Source: Pseudohongiella spirulinae
GTDB taxonomy: Bacteria > Pseudomonadota > Gammaproteobacteria > Pseudomonadales > Pseudohongiellaceae
Length of the DNA stretch: 64,000 nucleotides
Reading direction: 5' to 3'
Assembly: GCF_001444425.1 (NCBI RefSeq)
Contig: NZ_CP013189.1
Span: 1,240,001-1,304,000 of the forward strand
Of this stretch, positions 41,812 to 50,516 are shown piece by piece; positions within the stretch are counted from its first letter, which is position 1, and each line of letters opens with the position of its first letter. The position numbers and the translations under genes are program-made. Below the pieces are notes generated by a model that had not been told where the DNA came from, did not search any database, and worked only from the letters and a program-made list of their open reading frames with translations.

Positions 41812-43359
41812 TCAGGGAACCAGACTGTGCATGCGAATGTTGATCATGCGCAGGGTGGCCTTTACACCCGCCAGCACCTGGTTGGCGTCGACGCCGCGGG
41901 TCTTCAGCTCACGTTCTTCCAGGCGCCATGTAATAATACATTCAGTCAGTGCGTTGGTGTTGCCACCGCGGGGAATGTGCACCTCGTAGTCCAGCAAGGC
42001 TGGCATACTGAAGTCGCGTTTTTTTAGTATCTTGCTCACGGCGTCTGTAAACGCGGCGAAGCCGCCAGTACCGGAACCAGACGCAGTATAAATTTTGCCC
42101 TGAATGCTGACACGGATGCTGGCGGTGCTGTCGACATCCAGTCCGCTGCTGATGTAACAGTTCAGCAGCTCGACATACCGATACTCGCGCCGCTCCAATA
42201 CATCAGCAATGATAAAGGGCAGGTCGTCGGCCGTAATCAGAGCTTTGGAATCGCCCAGTTTAACCACTTCCTGCAACACTTTTTTCTGATCTTCAGGCGA
42301 AAGCTCCAGACCTAATTCTTCCAGGTTGTTGGCCAGAGATGCTTTGCCACTCATCTTGCCAAGTGCGTAAGTGCGTTTGCGTGCAAACCGCTCGGGACGC
42401 AGGGCTGTGATGTAAAGGCCGCCTTTCTGGTCGCCGTCAGCATGAATACCCGCTGTCTGGGTAAACACATCAGCGCCGACGATGGGGGCATTGGCAGCGA
42501 CCCACTTGCCTGAGAAATTTTCTACCATGCGACTGAGCATGGCGATGCGTGTTTCATCGATAGACAGATGGACTCGCAGTTTGTCTTTCAGCACAACAGC
42601 GACTTCTGCAAGTGAGGCGTTGCCCGCCCGCTCGCCCAGGCAGTTGACGGTGCAATGCACTGTGTCAACGCCAGCTTTTACTGCCGCCATGACGTTAGCC
42701 GTGGCCAGGCCGTAGTCATTGTGTGGGTGGAAATCAAAGCGCAGTGTCGGGAATCGGGTAATCATGTCGCGCAGTGCGGTGTAGACCTCATCCGGCGTCA
42801 TCACACCCAATGTGTCCGGCAGCATGAAGTTGCCGATACCAATATCAGTGATGCCGCTAACCAGGCCAAAAACGTATTCGGGACTGTCCTGATAGCCGTT
42901 TGACCAGTCCTCGAGGTAAAGGTTGACGCGCAAACCCTGTTCCTGAGCGTAGGCCACAGTCCTGCGAATGTCCTGAACATGCTCGTTCAGCGTGCGGCCA
43001 AGCTGCTCACGACAGTGTTTCTCGCTGCCCTTGGCCAGCAGGTTTATTACTTTTCCACCAGCATCACGGACCCAGTTAACACTAAGCGTATAATCAACGA
43101 ACCCCAGCACTTCAACTTTATCCAGAAAGCCTTCCTGGGCCGCCCATGCGTTGATATCGGCTACGGCACGTTGCTCGCCCTCAGAAACTCTGGCCGAGGC
43201 GACCTCAATGCGATCAACTTTCAGGGCCTGCAGCAAAGAGCGGGCAATCTGCAGTTTTTCCTTTGGGGTGAACGATACGCCCTGGGTCTGTTCGCCGTCA
43301 CGCAGTGTGGTATCCAGTAGTTGGACGTGACGATTGTTGAGCTCGGTATTGGCGTTCAT
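41812..43359 (-). CDS. Alpha-isopropylmalate synthase family protein
   Basis: A 515-residue DRE-TIM metallolyase with the catalytic start LLDTTLRDGEQTQGVSF, metal-binding HPHNDYGLATAN, and HCTVNCLGERAGNASL. The C-terminal LeuA allosteric regulatory domain (VSIQGKIYTASGSGTGGFAAFTDAVSKI) is present. It condenses acetyl-CoA with a 2-oxo acid; 2-oxoisovalerate (leucine pathway) fits the nearby leuB, though citramalate or homocitrate-type substrates cannot be excluded. It is not in an operon with leuCD. It ends 13 bp from the convergent lptG. Confidence 0.87.
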   Translation of the reverse strand: MNANTELNNRHVQLLDTTLRDGEQTQGVSFTPKEKLQIARSLLQALKVDRIEVASARVSEGEQRAVADINAWAAQEGFLDKVEVLGFVDYTLSVNWVRDAGGKVINLLAKGSEKHCREQLGRTLNEHVQDIRRTVAYAQEQGLRVNLYLEDWSNGYQDSPEYVFGLVSGITDIGIGNFMLPDTLGVMTPDEVYTALRDMITRFPTLRFDFHPHNDYGLATANVMAAVKAGVDTVHCTVNCLGERAGNASLAEVAVVLKDKLRVHLSIDETRIAMLSRMVENFSGKWVAANAPIVGADVFTQTAGIHADGDQKGGLYITALRPERFARKRTYALGKMSGKASLANNLEELGLELSPEDQKKVLQEVVKLGDSKALITADDLPFIIADVLERREYRYVELLNCYISSGLDVDSTASIRVSIQGKIYTASGSGTGGFAAFTDAVSKILKKRDFSMPALLDYEVHIPRGGNTNALTECIITWRLEERELKTRGVDANQVLAGVKATLRMINIRMHSLVP

Positions 43360-43446
43360 TGTGCAAAGTTTCCCAAAGTGGATCGCAGTCAGAGGCGCGA
43401 TTCTAGCAGAGTTTAAGTTTCTGACGAAATGACCGATAATACCGGC

Positions 43447-43896
43447 ATGAACCGATCTCTAGCTGTTTCACTGTTAATGGGCCTGTCATTGGCCAGCCTT
43501 GATGTTCGTGCAGAAGTGCGACCGGAGCGTTTATGGTTGCCGCCCGCGTTTGCACAGTACTCGGATGCACTGTCAACAGCCGCTGAGCTGGCGCTGGAAC
43601 ATCCTGACTGCAGGGAAGTTCTCTACGGTCGTCTGAATGAGTTCCGCAGCGCTCAAACAGAGATCAGTTTCACCATTCTATGCATGAAAGATGCTCGCAG
43701 CACGTTTAATCAGGTTTTTGCACTGGCTGACTTGCTGGATAATCCGGCAGCGGATGCGCGACGCGCGGCCAGGCAGCAGGAGCTTGAACAGCTTCGCGGC
43801 CTGCTGCAGCCTTCAAGCAGGCCTGGCAGTGACAACGAGGCTGAAACAGAGGCAGACGCAGAGCAGGATGAGGACTCGTCACCGGAAATTTTCTGA
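43447..43896 (+). CDS. Hypothetical exported protein
   Basis: A 149-residue protein with a signal peptide (MNRSLAVSLLMGLSLASLDVRA). The mature part has two Cys (HPDCREVLYGR, TILCMKDARSTFNQ) that could form a disulfide, an Arg/Gln-rich helix, and an acidic disordered tail ending DEDSSPEIF. I do not recognise it. ATG 43429 would add six residues ahead of the signal peptide. It lies just upstream of the RDD gene (4 bp), probably in the same transcript. Confidence 0.72.
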   Translation: MNRSLAVSLLMGLSLASLDVRAEVRPERLWLPPAFAQYSDALSTAAELALEHPDCREVLYGRLNEFRSAQTEISFTILCMKDARSTFNQVFALADLLDNPAADARRAARQQELEQLRGLLQPSSRPGSDNEAETEADAEQDEDSSPEIF

Positions 43897-43900
43897 TCTT

Positions 43901-44455
43901 ATGACAAGACCTTCTGATAATGCCAATACCGCGTCAAAACCTGGCAAAATAAGTGAACGACGCCTGCTGAGTGATGATGAAATTGCCAGCCTGCCCCGCG
44001 CCGGGTTGCTGCGGAGGCTTGCTGCGCTGCTTTACGATATGTTCCTGGTTGCTGCTATCTGGTTCTGTCTGGGGTACCTGCTGCTTTTTGTGTTTGGTCT
44101 GTTTGCCGACAATACCAGTCGGCTGGTTGATGGCCAGGTAGTGACACATCCGATCTTGTCTGCTTTGCAATTTGCGATGATGCTGTCGACATCCATCGCA
44201 TTTTATCTTTGGTTCTGGAATCGGTCGGGGCAGACACTCGGTATGATTGCCTGGCGTATCCGGGCGTTGCAGCTTGATAACCGACCGATCACCCTGCGCC
44301 AGGGTTTGATTCGCTGGTTGGCAGCGTGGCCCAGTTTCTGGTTGGGCGGGCTTGGCTATCTGTGGATGTATGTGGATAAGCAGCACGATGCAATTCACGA
44401 ACGGCTATCACATACAAAAACGGTCCTGCTGCCCAAGCATGCAAGACCGTTTTAA
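43901..44455 (+). CDS. RDD family membrane protein
   Basis: A 184-residue protein with a polar N-terminus and the RDD domain: AGLLRRLAALLYDMFLVAAIWFCLGYLLLF holds the R..A...D motif, and GQTLGMIAWRIRALQLDNRPITLRQGLIRWLAAWPSFWLGGLGYLWMY the second half with W.R.....D. Function is not established; some RDD proteins are Na+/H+ antiporters. I start at ATG 43901, since the longer in-frame extension overlaps the preceding gene. Its 3' end is inside a hairpin shared with the convergent leuB. Confidence 0.85.
   Translation: MTRPSDNANTASKPGKISERRLLSDDEIASLPRAGLLRRLAALLYDMFLVAAIWFCLGYLLLFVFGLFADNTSRLVDGQVVTHPILSALQFAMMLSTSIAFYLWFWNRSGQTLGMIAWRIRALQLDNRPITLRQGLIRWLAAWPSFWLGGLGYLWMYVDKQHDAIHERLSHTKTVLLPKHARPF
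44417..44453. terminator. Candidate bidirectional terminator between RDD gene and leuB
   Basis: AAAACGGTC (44417-44425) and GACCGTTTT (44445-44453) form a 9-bp stem with a 19-base loop. The stem ends in Ts on both strands, as expected of a bidirectional element between convergent genes, although it overlaps the last codons of the RDD gene. A further T-rich run follows on the plus strand (44460-44468). Confidence 0.5.
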
Positions 44456-44470
44456 ACTATCTTTTTTGTT

Positions 44471-45580
44471 TCAAGCGGGGATTGGCAGCGCCTTCAAAGC
44501 CGCAACAACCCGATCTCCGAATGCCTGTGTGTCAATCATCTTGACGTCTGAACCAGGCCTGGATAAATCTGGCGTCGAGTAACCATCTGCGAAGACACTT
44601 TGCATGGCATGCCAGACATTCCTGGATTCCTGAGTCATGTTAAAACTCATTTCCAGCATCATGGCAACTGAGCCGATCATTGAGTATGGATTGGCGATAT
44701 TTTTACCGGCAATGTCAGGTGCCGAGCCATGCGAGGGTTCATAATATGCTTTGTCATCACCCAGACAGGCAGAGGGCATCAGGCCCAGTGAGCCCAGAAT
44801 GCCACCACCCTGATCGCTCAGAATGTCACCAAACATGTTCTCCATGACCATCACGTCAAAGCGTCCGGGATTCAGGCACAGGTAAGTAGCGGCAGCGTCT
44901 ACCAGAATGTTCTCGACTTTGACGTCGGGGTAATCTTTGCCAACTTCGTCGATGACCGCATTCCACAGCACACTGGATTTAAGGACATTGCTCTTGTGGA
45001 TATTGTGCAGCACTTTTTTGCGCTTTTGCGCTGTCTCAAAGGCCACTTTGGCAATGCGCCGAATCTGATTCTCGTCATATTCGAGTGTTTCTTTGACATA
45101 CCGGATGCCGTCGGCGGTTTTACCCGTTTCTTTCTCACCGAAGTATAGCCCACCCACCAGTTCGCGAATGATCATGATGTCGATACCGTCGCCAATAATT
45201 TCCGGTTTCAGCGGCGAAAAGTGAGCCAGACCTTTGGGCAGAAATACTGGCCGAAAATTGGCATAAGTGTTGTAGCGGCGACGCAGTGGCAGCAGAGCGC
45301 CCCGTTCCGGCTGCATATCGACCGGAATCTTCTGGGATTCTTCATGACTCAGACCAATGGGCCCTTTCAGGATTGCATCGGCCTCATCGCAAACTTTCTG
45401 GGTCTGTTCAGGAAAGGGGTGTCCGCACTCAAAGTAGGCACTGGCGCCAAATGGCGTATGGATCAGGTCGAAGCTGATATTGTTACGTTCGGCGACCAGA
45501 TCCAGGACCTTTACGGCCTCACGCATGATTTCCGGCCCGATACCATCCCCATCGAGCAGGGCGATTTTGAAATTACTCAT
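44471..45580 (-). CDS. leuB: 3-isopropylmalate dehydrogenase
   Basis: A 369-residue NAD-dependent dehydrogenase of the leucine pathway. ALLDGDGIGPEIMREAVKVLD at the start, RELVGGLYFG, and NMFGDILSDQGGGILGSLGLMPSACLG (metal-binding aspartates) are signature blocks; GSAPDIAGKNIANPYSMIGSVAMML is the NAD-binding segment. ATG 45580 (MSNFKIALL) is the family start rather than the ATG 33 bp upstream. Together with the isopropylmalate synthase 1.1 kb away it covers two leucine steps; leuC and leuD are not in the window. Confidence 0.94.
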   Translation of the reverse strand: MSNFKIALLDGDGIGPEIMREAVKVLDLVAERNNISFDLIHTPFGASAYFECGHPFPEQTQKVCDEADAILKGPIGLSHEESQKIPVDMQPERGALLPLRRRYNTYANFRPVFLPKGLAHFSPLKPEIIGDGIDIMIIRELVGGLYFGEKETGKTADGIRYVKETLEYDENQIRRIAKVAFETAQKRKKVLHNIHKSNVLKSSVLWNAVIDEVGKDYPDVKVENILVDAAATYLCLNPGRFDVMVMENMFGDILSDQGGGILGSLGLMPSACLGDDKAYYEPSHGSAPDIAGKNIANPYSMIGSVAMMLEMSFNMTQESRNVWHAMQSVFADGYSTPDLSRPGSDVKMIDTQAFGDRVVAALKALPIPA

Positions 45581-45729
45581 GAAATTATCCGTTGTTTGTC
45601 CAGACAGCGACATGCCACAGAAATCTATGACGTTGCATGACGACGTTGTTGCATAAATAGGAGGGTCAGTAATTTACCACGTTAGGTGGTCTGTCGGAAG
45701 GTGCAGGAGGGCAGGCTGTCTCCTGATTG

Positions 45730-45855
45730 TCAGAAAAGCTGCATGACCTGGCGTATGAAGATGAGTGCCAGTATCACCACCACGATGTAAGAAATGGTAT
45801 CGCTGACTTCAAAACCAAAAAATTTCTTGGGTTTGTCCTGATCATTTTGTGCCAT
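45730..45855 (-). CDS. 41-residue membrane mini-protein
   Basis: A short frame ATG 45855 to TGA 45730 encodes a polar start (MAQNDQDKPKKFFGFEV) followed by one hydrophobic helix (ISYIVVVILALIFIRQV). The lysine-rich start and single helix fit a real small membrane protein, with AGGTTG as a weak ribosome binding site. I recognise no family. It is isolated between leuB and the Cry-DASH gene, in the same direction. Confidence 0.45.
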   Translation of the reverse strand: MAQNDQDKPKKFFGFEVSDTISYIVVVILALIFIRQVMQLF

Positions 45856-45884
45856 GATAACAACCTGATTCCGTGTCTTGGTGT

Positions 45885-45897
45885 GTGTAGACTACAC
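45885..45897. promoter_or_regulatory. 13-bp palindrome upstream of the 41-residue ORF
   Basis: GTGTAGACTACAC has perfect 6-bp arms and a single central base. It lies 30 bp before the minus-strand mini-ORF, next to an AT-rich stretch (45898-45915) that could be its promoter. An operator role is possible; no regulator is linked. Confidence 0.35.
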
Positions 45898-45930
45898 TAT
45901 TAAAAAATAAAATGTCATTACCAGAATGGG

Positions 45931-45951
45931 GGTGCGACAGATTGTCGCACC
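45931..45951. terminator. Hairpin after the Cry-DASH gene
   Basis: GGTGCGACA and TGTCGCACC form a perfect 9-bp stem with a GAT loop. It lies 65 bp beyond the Cry-DASH stop on the minus strand. A T-rich tract follows but only after about 20 bases, so it is a weak intrinsic terminator at best. Confidence 0.4.
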
Positions 45952-46015
45952 TATACAATAGTCAACAATAGTCACACCACTATTAGCCACGCCGATACGT
46001 CTGTCTCGCCGCGCG

Positions 46016-47341
46016 TTAGCCGATGGGCCAGTCTGCGGCGTCCACTGAGTCCAGCGCTGAATCGGGTGTGTGCGGTGCCCAGCGTCTGACATACATTCCA
46101 TCTACATCAAATTTGCTGGCCTGCGCAGCGAGGTCGAAATGACGTCCGCCACGTGGATCCACCCCTACACCAGCGATATATTGCCAGTTACCCCAATTGG
46201 AGGCAACGTCAAAGTCAATCAGCATGTGCTCAAACCAGGCGGCCCCATAGCGCCAATCCATGCCCAGTTCATTCACAAAGCAACTGGCGGCGATCTGTCT
46301 GCCACGGTTTGACAGATAACCGGTAGCCTGAAGCTGGCGCATGCAGGCGTTAACCAGTGGCCAGGGCGTGTTGCCATGACACCATTTGCGATACCGCTCC
46401 GGATGCAGGCAGGCATGCGGCGGTCTGCTGCGCAGGCCCTTGAGCTGGAAAAGTGAGTCTTTCTGAGCAAGCGCCAGCCAGTGGAAGTATTCGCGCCACA
46501 GCAGTTCGAAGTACAGCCAATAGCTGGACTCGTTAGCACCTTTTTGCTGTTCATATCGCAACAGGCGTTTGGTGATACGCCTGGGTGAAAGACACCCTGC
46601 CGCTAACCAGGGGGAAAGCCTGGATGAGTTTTCCCAGTCGTCCAACTGATCCCTTACGTTTTTATAGTCAGATGGCAGATCACTGTTGAAATAGGCCTCT
46701 AGGTGTTCAGAGGCTGCATTTTCGCCGCCGATAAAATCAGCTGAGCCGCTGCCTGATTGCTGATACCGTTTTGGTATCCAATCTGGCAGGCTCTGATCCG
46801 GCACCACTTGAAGGGGGGCGCGTGGCAATGACCCCGGAGCTTGCAGTGGTTCTGGCACAGAGAGAGTTTCAACCTGCTTTCTATAAGGCGTGAAGCCTTT
46901 GCGCAGCGTCTCAAGCGAAATGTCAAAGGAACCGGTATCGAATAAAGTGGCGGTGTCTACCTGCTCAATGATCAGCTCAGGAAAATGCTGAGACAGAAAT
47001 TTGAGTATGCGAAGCTCATCACTGGCTATCTGACGTGAGCAGATCAGCCTTTGAACCTTATGTCGACGGATCAGCTCTGCCAGTTGCTGTTCCGGCAGTC
47101 CGTAGCGAATCTGCAGGAATTGGCCCCTGATCCTCAATTGTTCCGCCATCGTATCCAGGCTTTGCCGCAGGAAGCGCCAGCGATGGGTGCCCATGGAGCT
47201 GACGTGATATCTGTGCGGCTTGAACCAACGCTGGTCGATGCAGTAGACACAGATCAGCGAGTCAGCCTGGGCTGCTCTGACCAGGGCCGGGTTGTCATCC
47301 AGTCGCAGGTCGCTGGTCAACCAGTACAGACTTGTCGTCAT
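46016..47341 (-). CDS. Cryptochrome/photolyase, DASH type
   Basis: A 441-residue FAD protein. The N-terminal Rossmann domain (LYWLTSDLRLDDNPAL) is followed by the FAD domain: SRLSPWLAAGCLSPRRI, WLYFELLWREYFHWLA, and the C-terminal DFDVASNWGNWQYIAGVGVDPRGGRHFDLAAQASKFDVDGMYVRRW. SNWGNWQYIAGVGxDPR is specific for Cry-DASH, not classical CPD photolyase. DASH proteins repair cyclobutane dimers mainly in single-stranded DNA and use methenyltetrahydrofolate as antenna. It is divergent from the cytochrome c gene. Confidence 0.9.
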   Translation of the reverse strand: MTTSLYWLTSDLRLDDNPALVRAAQADSLICVYCIDQRWFKPHRYHVSSMGTHRWRFLRQSLDTMAEQLRIRGQFLQIRYGLPEQQLAELIRRHKVQRLICSRQIASDELRILKFLSQHFPELIIEQVDTATLFDTGSFDISLETLRKGFTPYRKQVETLSVPEPLQAPGSLPRAPLQVVPDQSLPDWIPKRYQQSGSGSADFIGGENAASEHLEAYFNSDLPSDYKNVRDQLDDWENSSRLSPWLAAGCLSPRRITKRLLRYEQQKGANESSYWLYFELLWREYFHWLALAQKDSLFQLKGLRSRPPHACLHPERYRKWCHGNTPWPLVNACMRQLQATGYLSNRGRQIAASCFVNELGMDWRYGAAWFEHMLIDFDVASNWGNWQYIAGVGVDPRGGRHFDLAAQASKFDVDGMYVRRWAPHTPDSALDSVDAADWPIG

Positions 47342-47423
47342 GATCGCATCCTTCAGTGTGTTTAGGGTAAAATTACGACCCGCGGCATTTCGCAGATCAG
47401 CTTATATCTTTTCAGGAGTATTT

Positions 47424-47858
47424 ATGAAGCAGTTGTACATCCCCGGTTTATCAGTTTTAGCCACCGTAGCGCTTATCAGCCTTGCCTGGATGAATCTGGA
47501 TCTGCCGAATCAGGAACGTGTTCATGCCTGTATAGGCGAGTGTTACGAGGATTATGTTGCAGCTAATGGTAACATTCTGGACCAGCAGCGCGCGGCCGCG
47601 GAAGCTGCGGCATCGGCCAGCCCCGCCGAACTGGGACGAACTGCTTATGCAGGATGTCAGGCCTGCCATGGTGCCACAGGTGGTGGTGGAGTAGGTCCGC
47701 AGCTTGCCGGTCGGGACCAGGCGTTTATCGTGGAAGCGTTGACTGCTTACAAAAATCGCGAAACCCGTGGTGATCAGAGTGCCATGATGTGGCCATCGGC
47801 AGCCGCTCTGTCTGCGGCTGATATTGAGAACCTGGGCGCCTTTATAGAGTCCCTCTAA
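47424..47858 (+). CDS. Exported or membrane-anchored c-type monohaem cytochrome
   Basis: A 144-residue protein with an N-terminal hydrophobic helix (IPGLSVLATVALISLAW) that may anchor it. The haem motif is C78-Q-A-C81-H82 and the axial Met lies in SAMMWPSAAAL, so it is a class I cytochrome c of the c553/c5 sort. An extra Cys pair (HACIGECYEDY, C36 and C40) before the haem domain is unusual. ATG 47424 has AGGAG upstream. It may pass electrons to or from a periplasmic enzyme. Confidence 0.87.
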   Translation: MKQLYIPGLSVLATVALISLAWMNLDLPNQERVHACIGECYEDYVAANGNILDQQRAAAEAAASASPAELGRTAYAGCQACHGATGGGGVGPQLAGRDQAFIVEALTAYKNRETRGDQSAMMWPSAAALSAADIENLGAFIESL

Positions 47859-47888
47859 TCCCTTTTTTGATGCCGGAGCAGACAGCTG

Positions 47889-50453
47889 ATGCGGTCATTG
47901 ACAGTTACACTCATGATTGTCCTGGCCGCACTGGCTGCCTGCTCTTCTCCGGAACCTGCGCAAATGGTACCTGAACCCGGCGTGTCACAGCAATTAGCGC
48001 AAACGCGTGCATCAGCCGTTACCGATGTCAGTTACGATCTGCATTTCCGGATTCCTGAATCACAGAACCAATCAGTCACAGGCCGTGTGCTCATAGAGTT
48101 CACCTTGCTCGATGCAGATCGTTCGCTGGTGATCGATTTTCGCGCGCCACCTGATCATATCCACCAGGTTTTTCTGAACGGGCAATCGGCAGAATATTCG
48201 ACGCCACAAGATCACATTGTCATCGCTGCTGAACATTTGTCCGTGGGTCCAGTGTCTGTTGAGATTGATTTTCAAAGCACTGACAATGCGCTGAATCGTC
48301 AACCTGATTTTCTGTATACATTATTTGTTCCTGACAATGCTTCGACGGCATTTCCGGTTTTTGAACAGCCTGATATCAAGGCGCGGTACCGACTTTCGCT
48401 GAGTGTACCTGACGATTGGCAAGCGCTGGCGAATGGTCAACTGCTGCGTCGTCAGCCTGATTCAGACCGAAACAATGCCGATCGGCTGGAATTCGCCGTC
48501 ACCCAGCCTCTCAGCTCTTATCTCTTTGCGTTTGCCGCCGGTCAGTTTCAGACTGAGACTGCCGTGCGCAACGGGCGCGAGATGACGATGTACCATCGTG
48601 AGACTGATGCTGACAGTGTGGCACGAAATCGGGATGCCATTTTTGATTTGCATGTCACCGCCCTGGACTGGCTGGAAGACTATACAGCCATTGATTATCC
48701 ATTTGATAAATTTGATTTTTTTGCAATTCCAGCGTTCCAGTTCGGCGGTATGGAGCACCCGGGAGCCATCTGGTATCGCGCTGAAAGTCTGTTTCTTGAT
48801 CCCGGTGCCTCACGCAACCGGGAGTTGGGGCGGGCCAGCCTGATAGCCCATGAGACCGCACACATGTGGTTTGGTGATCTGGTGACCATGCGCTGGTTTA
48901 ATGACGTCTGGATGAAGGAAGTGTTCGCAAATTTCCTGGCAGCCAAGATTGCCGGTCCCGCGTTTCCAGAGCTCGATCTGGATCTGCGCTTTTATCAGGC
49001 ACACCATCCAACCGCCTATGCCGTGGACCGCACAGCTGGAGCCAATCCCATTCGTCAGCCATTGGACAATCTGCGTGACGCCGGATCGCTTTATGGGGCA
49101 ATCATTTATCAGAAAGCCCCTGTGGTCATGAATCAGTTGGAGTTGCTGCTGGGTGAAAATGCACTCAGGGACGGATTGCAGCGATATCTCTCGGATTACG
49201 CGTTCTCCAATGCCGATTGGCAGGATTTGATCAACATACTGGATGCCAATACTGATCGTGATCTGTCCGCCTGGAGCCACGCCTGGGTGGACCAGCCGGG
49301 ACGACCCAGGGTGCAAGGTATCTGGCAGCAGTCTGCACTTGAAATAGTGCAACGCGATGACGATCAGCAACGTGATTTGCTATGGGCTCAACCAATGAGC
49401 GTTCTGGTTTCTCAGAATGAGCAATTACGAAGCTATGAGCTCGAATTGTCCGAACGCAACGCGTTCATCGATATGGTGGATCAAAGCCGTCCGGATTTCG
49501 TGCTGGTCGGGGTCGATGGCGTCAGTTACGCGCGTTTTGAAATGGATGAATCCGGCCGGCAAGTCTTGCTGACAGCTATTCATGGGTTTGAATCCGCCTT
49601 ACATCGCGCGGTGGCATGGCAGCAGTTGTGGGAAGACGTACTGGAAGATCGCCTGGCTCCTGAGCAGTTACTGCAGGCGCTGCTGGTTGGATTGCAGCAA
49701 GAGCGTGCTCCATTGATGGCTCAGCAGATGATGGGGCTGCTAAGAAACATCTGGTGGCGCTATATACCCGAAGCAGCCCGTCAGCGGCAGGCTACTGAGC
49801 TGGAGCAGGTCTTGTGGAATGCCATGCAACAGGCGGCTGCGTCTGGTGATAAAGGCGCCTATTTCGATACGTTGGTGAATGTGACTGTCTCCAGAAATGG
49901 CGTACAGCGCCTTTATGAGCTCTGGTCCGGTGACAGCTCTATTGAGGGACTACCCTTACAGGAGCAGCAGTTTATTACTCTGGCAGAGGAGCTGGCGCTG
50001 CGTGACAGGCCGGACGCCGGACGCATTATGGATGAACAGCAGTCGCGTATTACTAACCCGGATCGTCTGGCAAGGTTTCAGTTTGTCCGGGTGGCGTTTG
50101 AGGGCTCAGCCAACGAACGAGGTGCCATGTTCAGATCGTTTGCGGATGTACAGAATCGTCAACGTGAATCCTGGGTGCTCGATGCTGCCCGCGCCATTCA
50201 TCACCCGCTGCGGGCAGAGCAGTCTCTGTCTCTGATTTTGCCGGGGCTGGAAATGTTGGAAGATATTCAGCAAACAGGCGATATATTTTTCCCCTTGCGA
50301 TGGCTGCACGCCATTCTGGATGGGCACCGCTCACCTCAGGCTGCGACGGTGGTTGAACAGTTCATTGCAGCGAACGGTGACATGTCACCCAAGTTGATGG
50401 GTAAACTGTTGCAGGCTGCAGACGGTTTGTTGCGGGTAGCTGACAGCGACTAA
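47889..50453 (+). CDS. M1 family zinc aminopeptidase lipoprotein
   Basis: An 854-residue metallopeptidase with a lipobox ALAAC (C18). Zinc ligands are H321 and H325 of HETAH and E344 18 residues later (WMKEVFANF). The exopeptidase GAMEN motif appears as GGMEH (286-290), with His for Asn, which may alter substrate handling. An N-terminal beta domain (residues 40-220) and a C-terminal helical domain complete the M1 architecture. Probably periplasmic, releasing amino acids from peptides. It starts 30 bp after the cytochrome gene. Confidence 0.88.
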   Translation: MRSLTVTLMIVLAALAACSSPEPAQMVPEPGVSQQLAQTRASAVTDVSYDLHFRIPESQNQSVTGRVLIEFTLLDADRSLVIDFRAPPDHIHQVFLNGQSAEYSTPQDHIVIAAEHLSVGPVSVEIDFQSTDNALNRQPDFLYTLFVPDNASTAFPVFEQPDIKARYRLSLSVPDDWQALANGQLLRRQPDSDRNNADRLEFAVTQPLSSYLFAFAAGQFQTETAVRNGREMTMYHRETDADSVARNRDAIFDLHVTALDWLEDYTAIDYPFDKFDFFAIPAFQFGGMEHPGAIWYRAESLFLDPGASRNRELGRASLIAHETAHMWFGDLVTMRWFNDVWMKEVFANFLAAKIAGPAFPELDLDLRFYQAHHPTAYAVDRTAGANPIRQPLDNLRDAGSLYGAIIYQKAPVVMNQLELLLGENALRDGLQRYLSDYAFSNADWQDLINILDANTDRDLSAWSHAWVDQPGRPRVQGIWQQSALEIVQRDDDQQRDLLWAQPMSVLVSQNEQLRSYELELSERNAFIDMVDQSRPDFVLVGVDGVSYARFEMDESGRQVLLTAIHGFESALHRAVAWQQLWEDVLEDRLAPEQLLQALLVGLQQERAPLMAQQMMGLLRNIWWRYIPEAARQRQATELEQVLWNAMQQAAASGDKGAYFDTLVNVTVSRNGVQRLYELWSGDSSIEGLPLQEQQFITLAEELALRDRPDAGRIMDEQQSRITNPDRLARFQFVRVAFEGSANERGAMFRSFADVQNRQRESWVLDAARAIHHPLRAEQSLSLILPGLEMLEDIQQTGDIFFPLRWLHAILDGHRSPQAATVVEQFIAANGDMSPKLMGKLLQAADGLLRVADSD

Positions 50454-50475
50454 ACCCCATCAGGTCAACGAGTGT

Positions 50476-50501
50476 GCGGGGTCTGTGTTTCCAAACCCCG
50501 C
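50476..50501. terminator. GC-rich hairpin between convergent genes
   Basis: GCGGGGT and ACCCCGC form a 7-bp stem around a 12-base loop. It lies between the M1 peptidase stop (50453) and the aldo-keto reductase stop (50517). No T-tract follows, so termination is a guess from position. Confidence 0.35.
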
Positions 50502-50516
50502 CATTCGTCTGTATTC

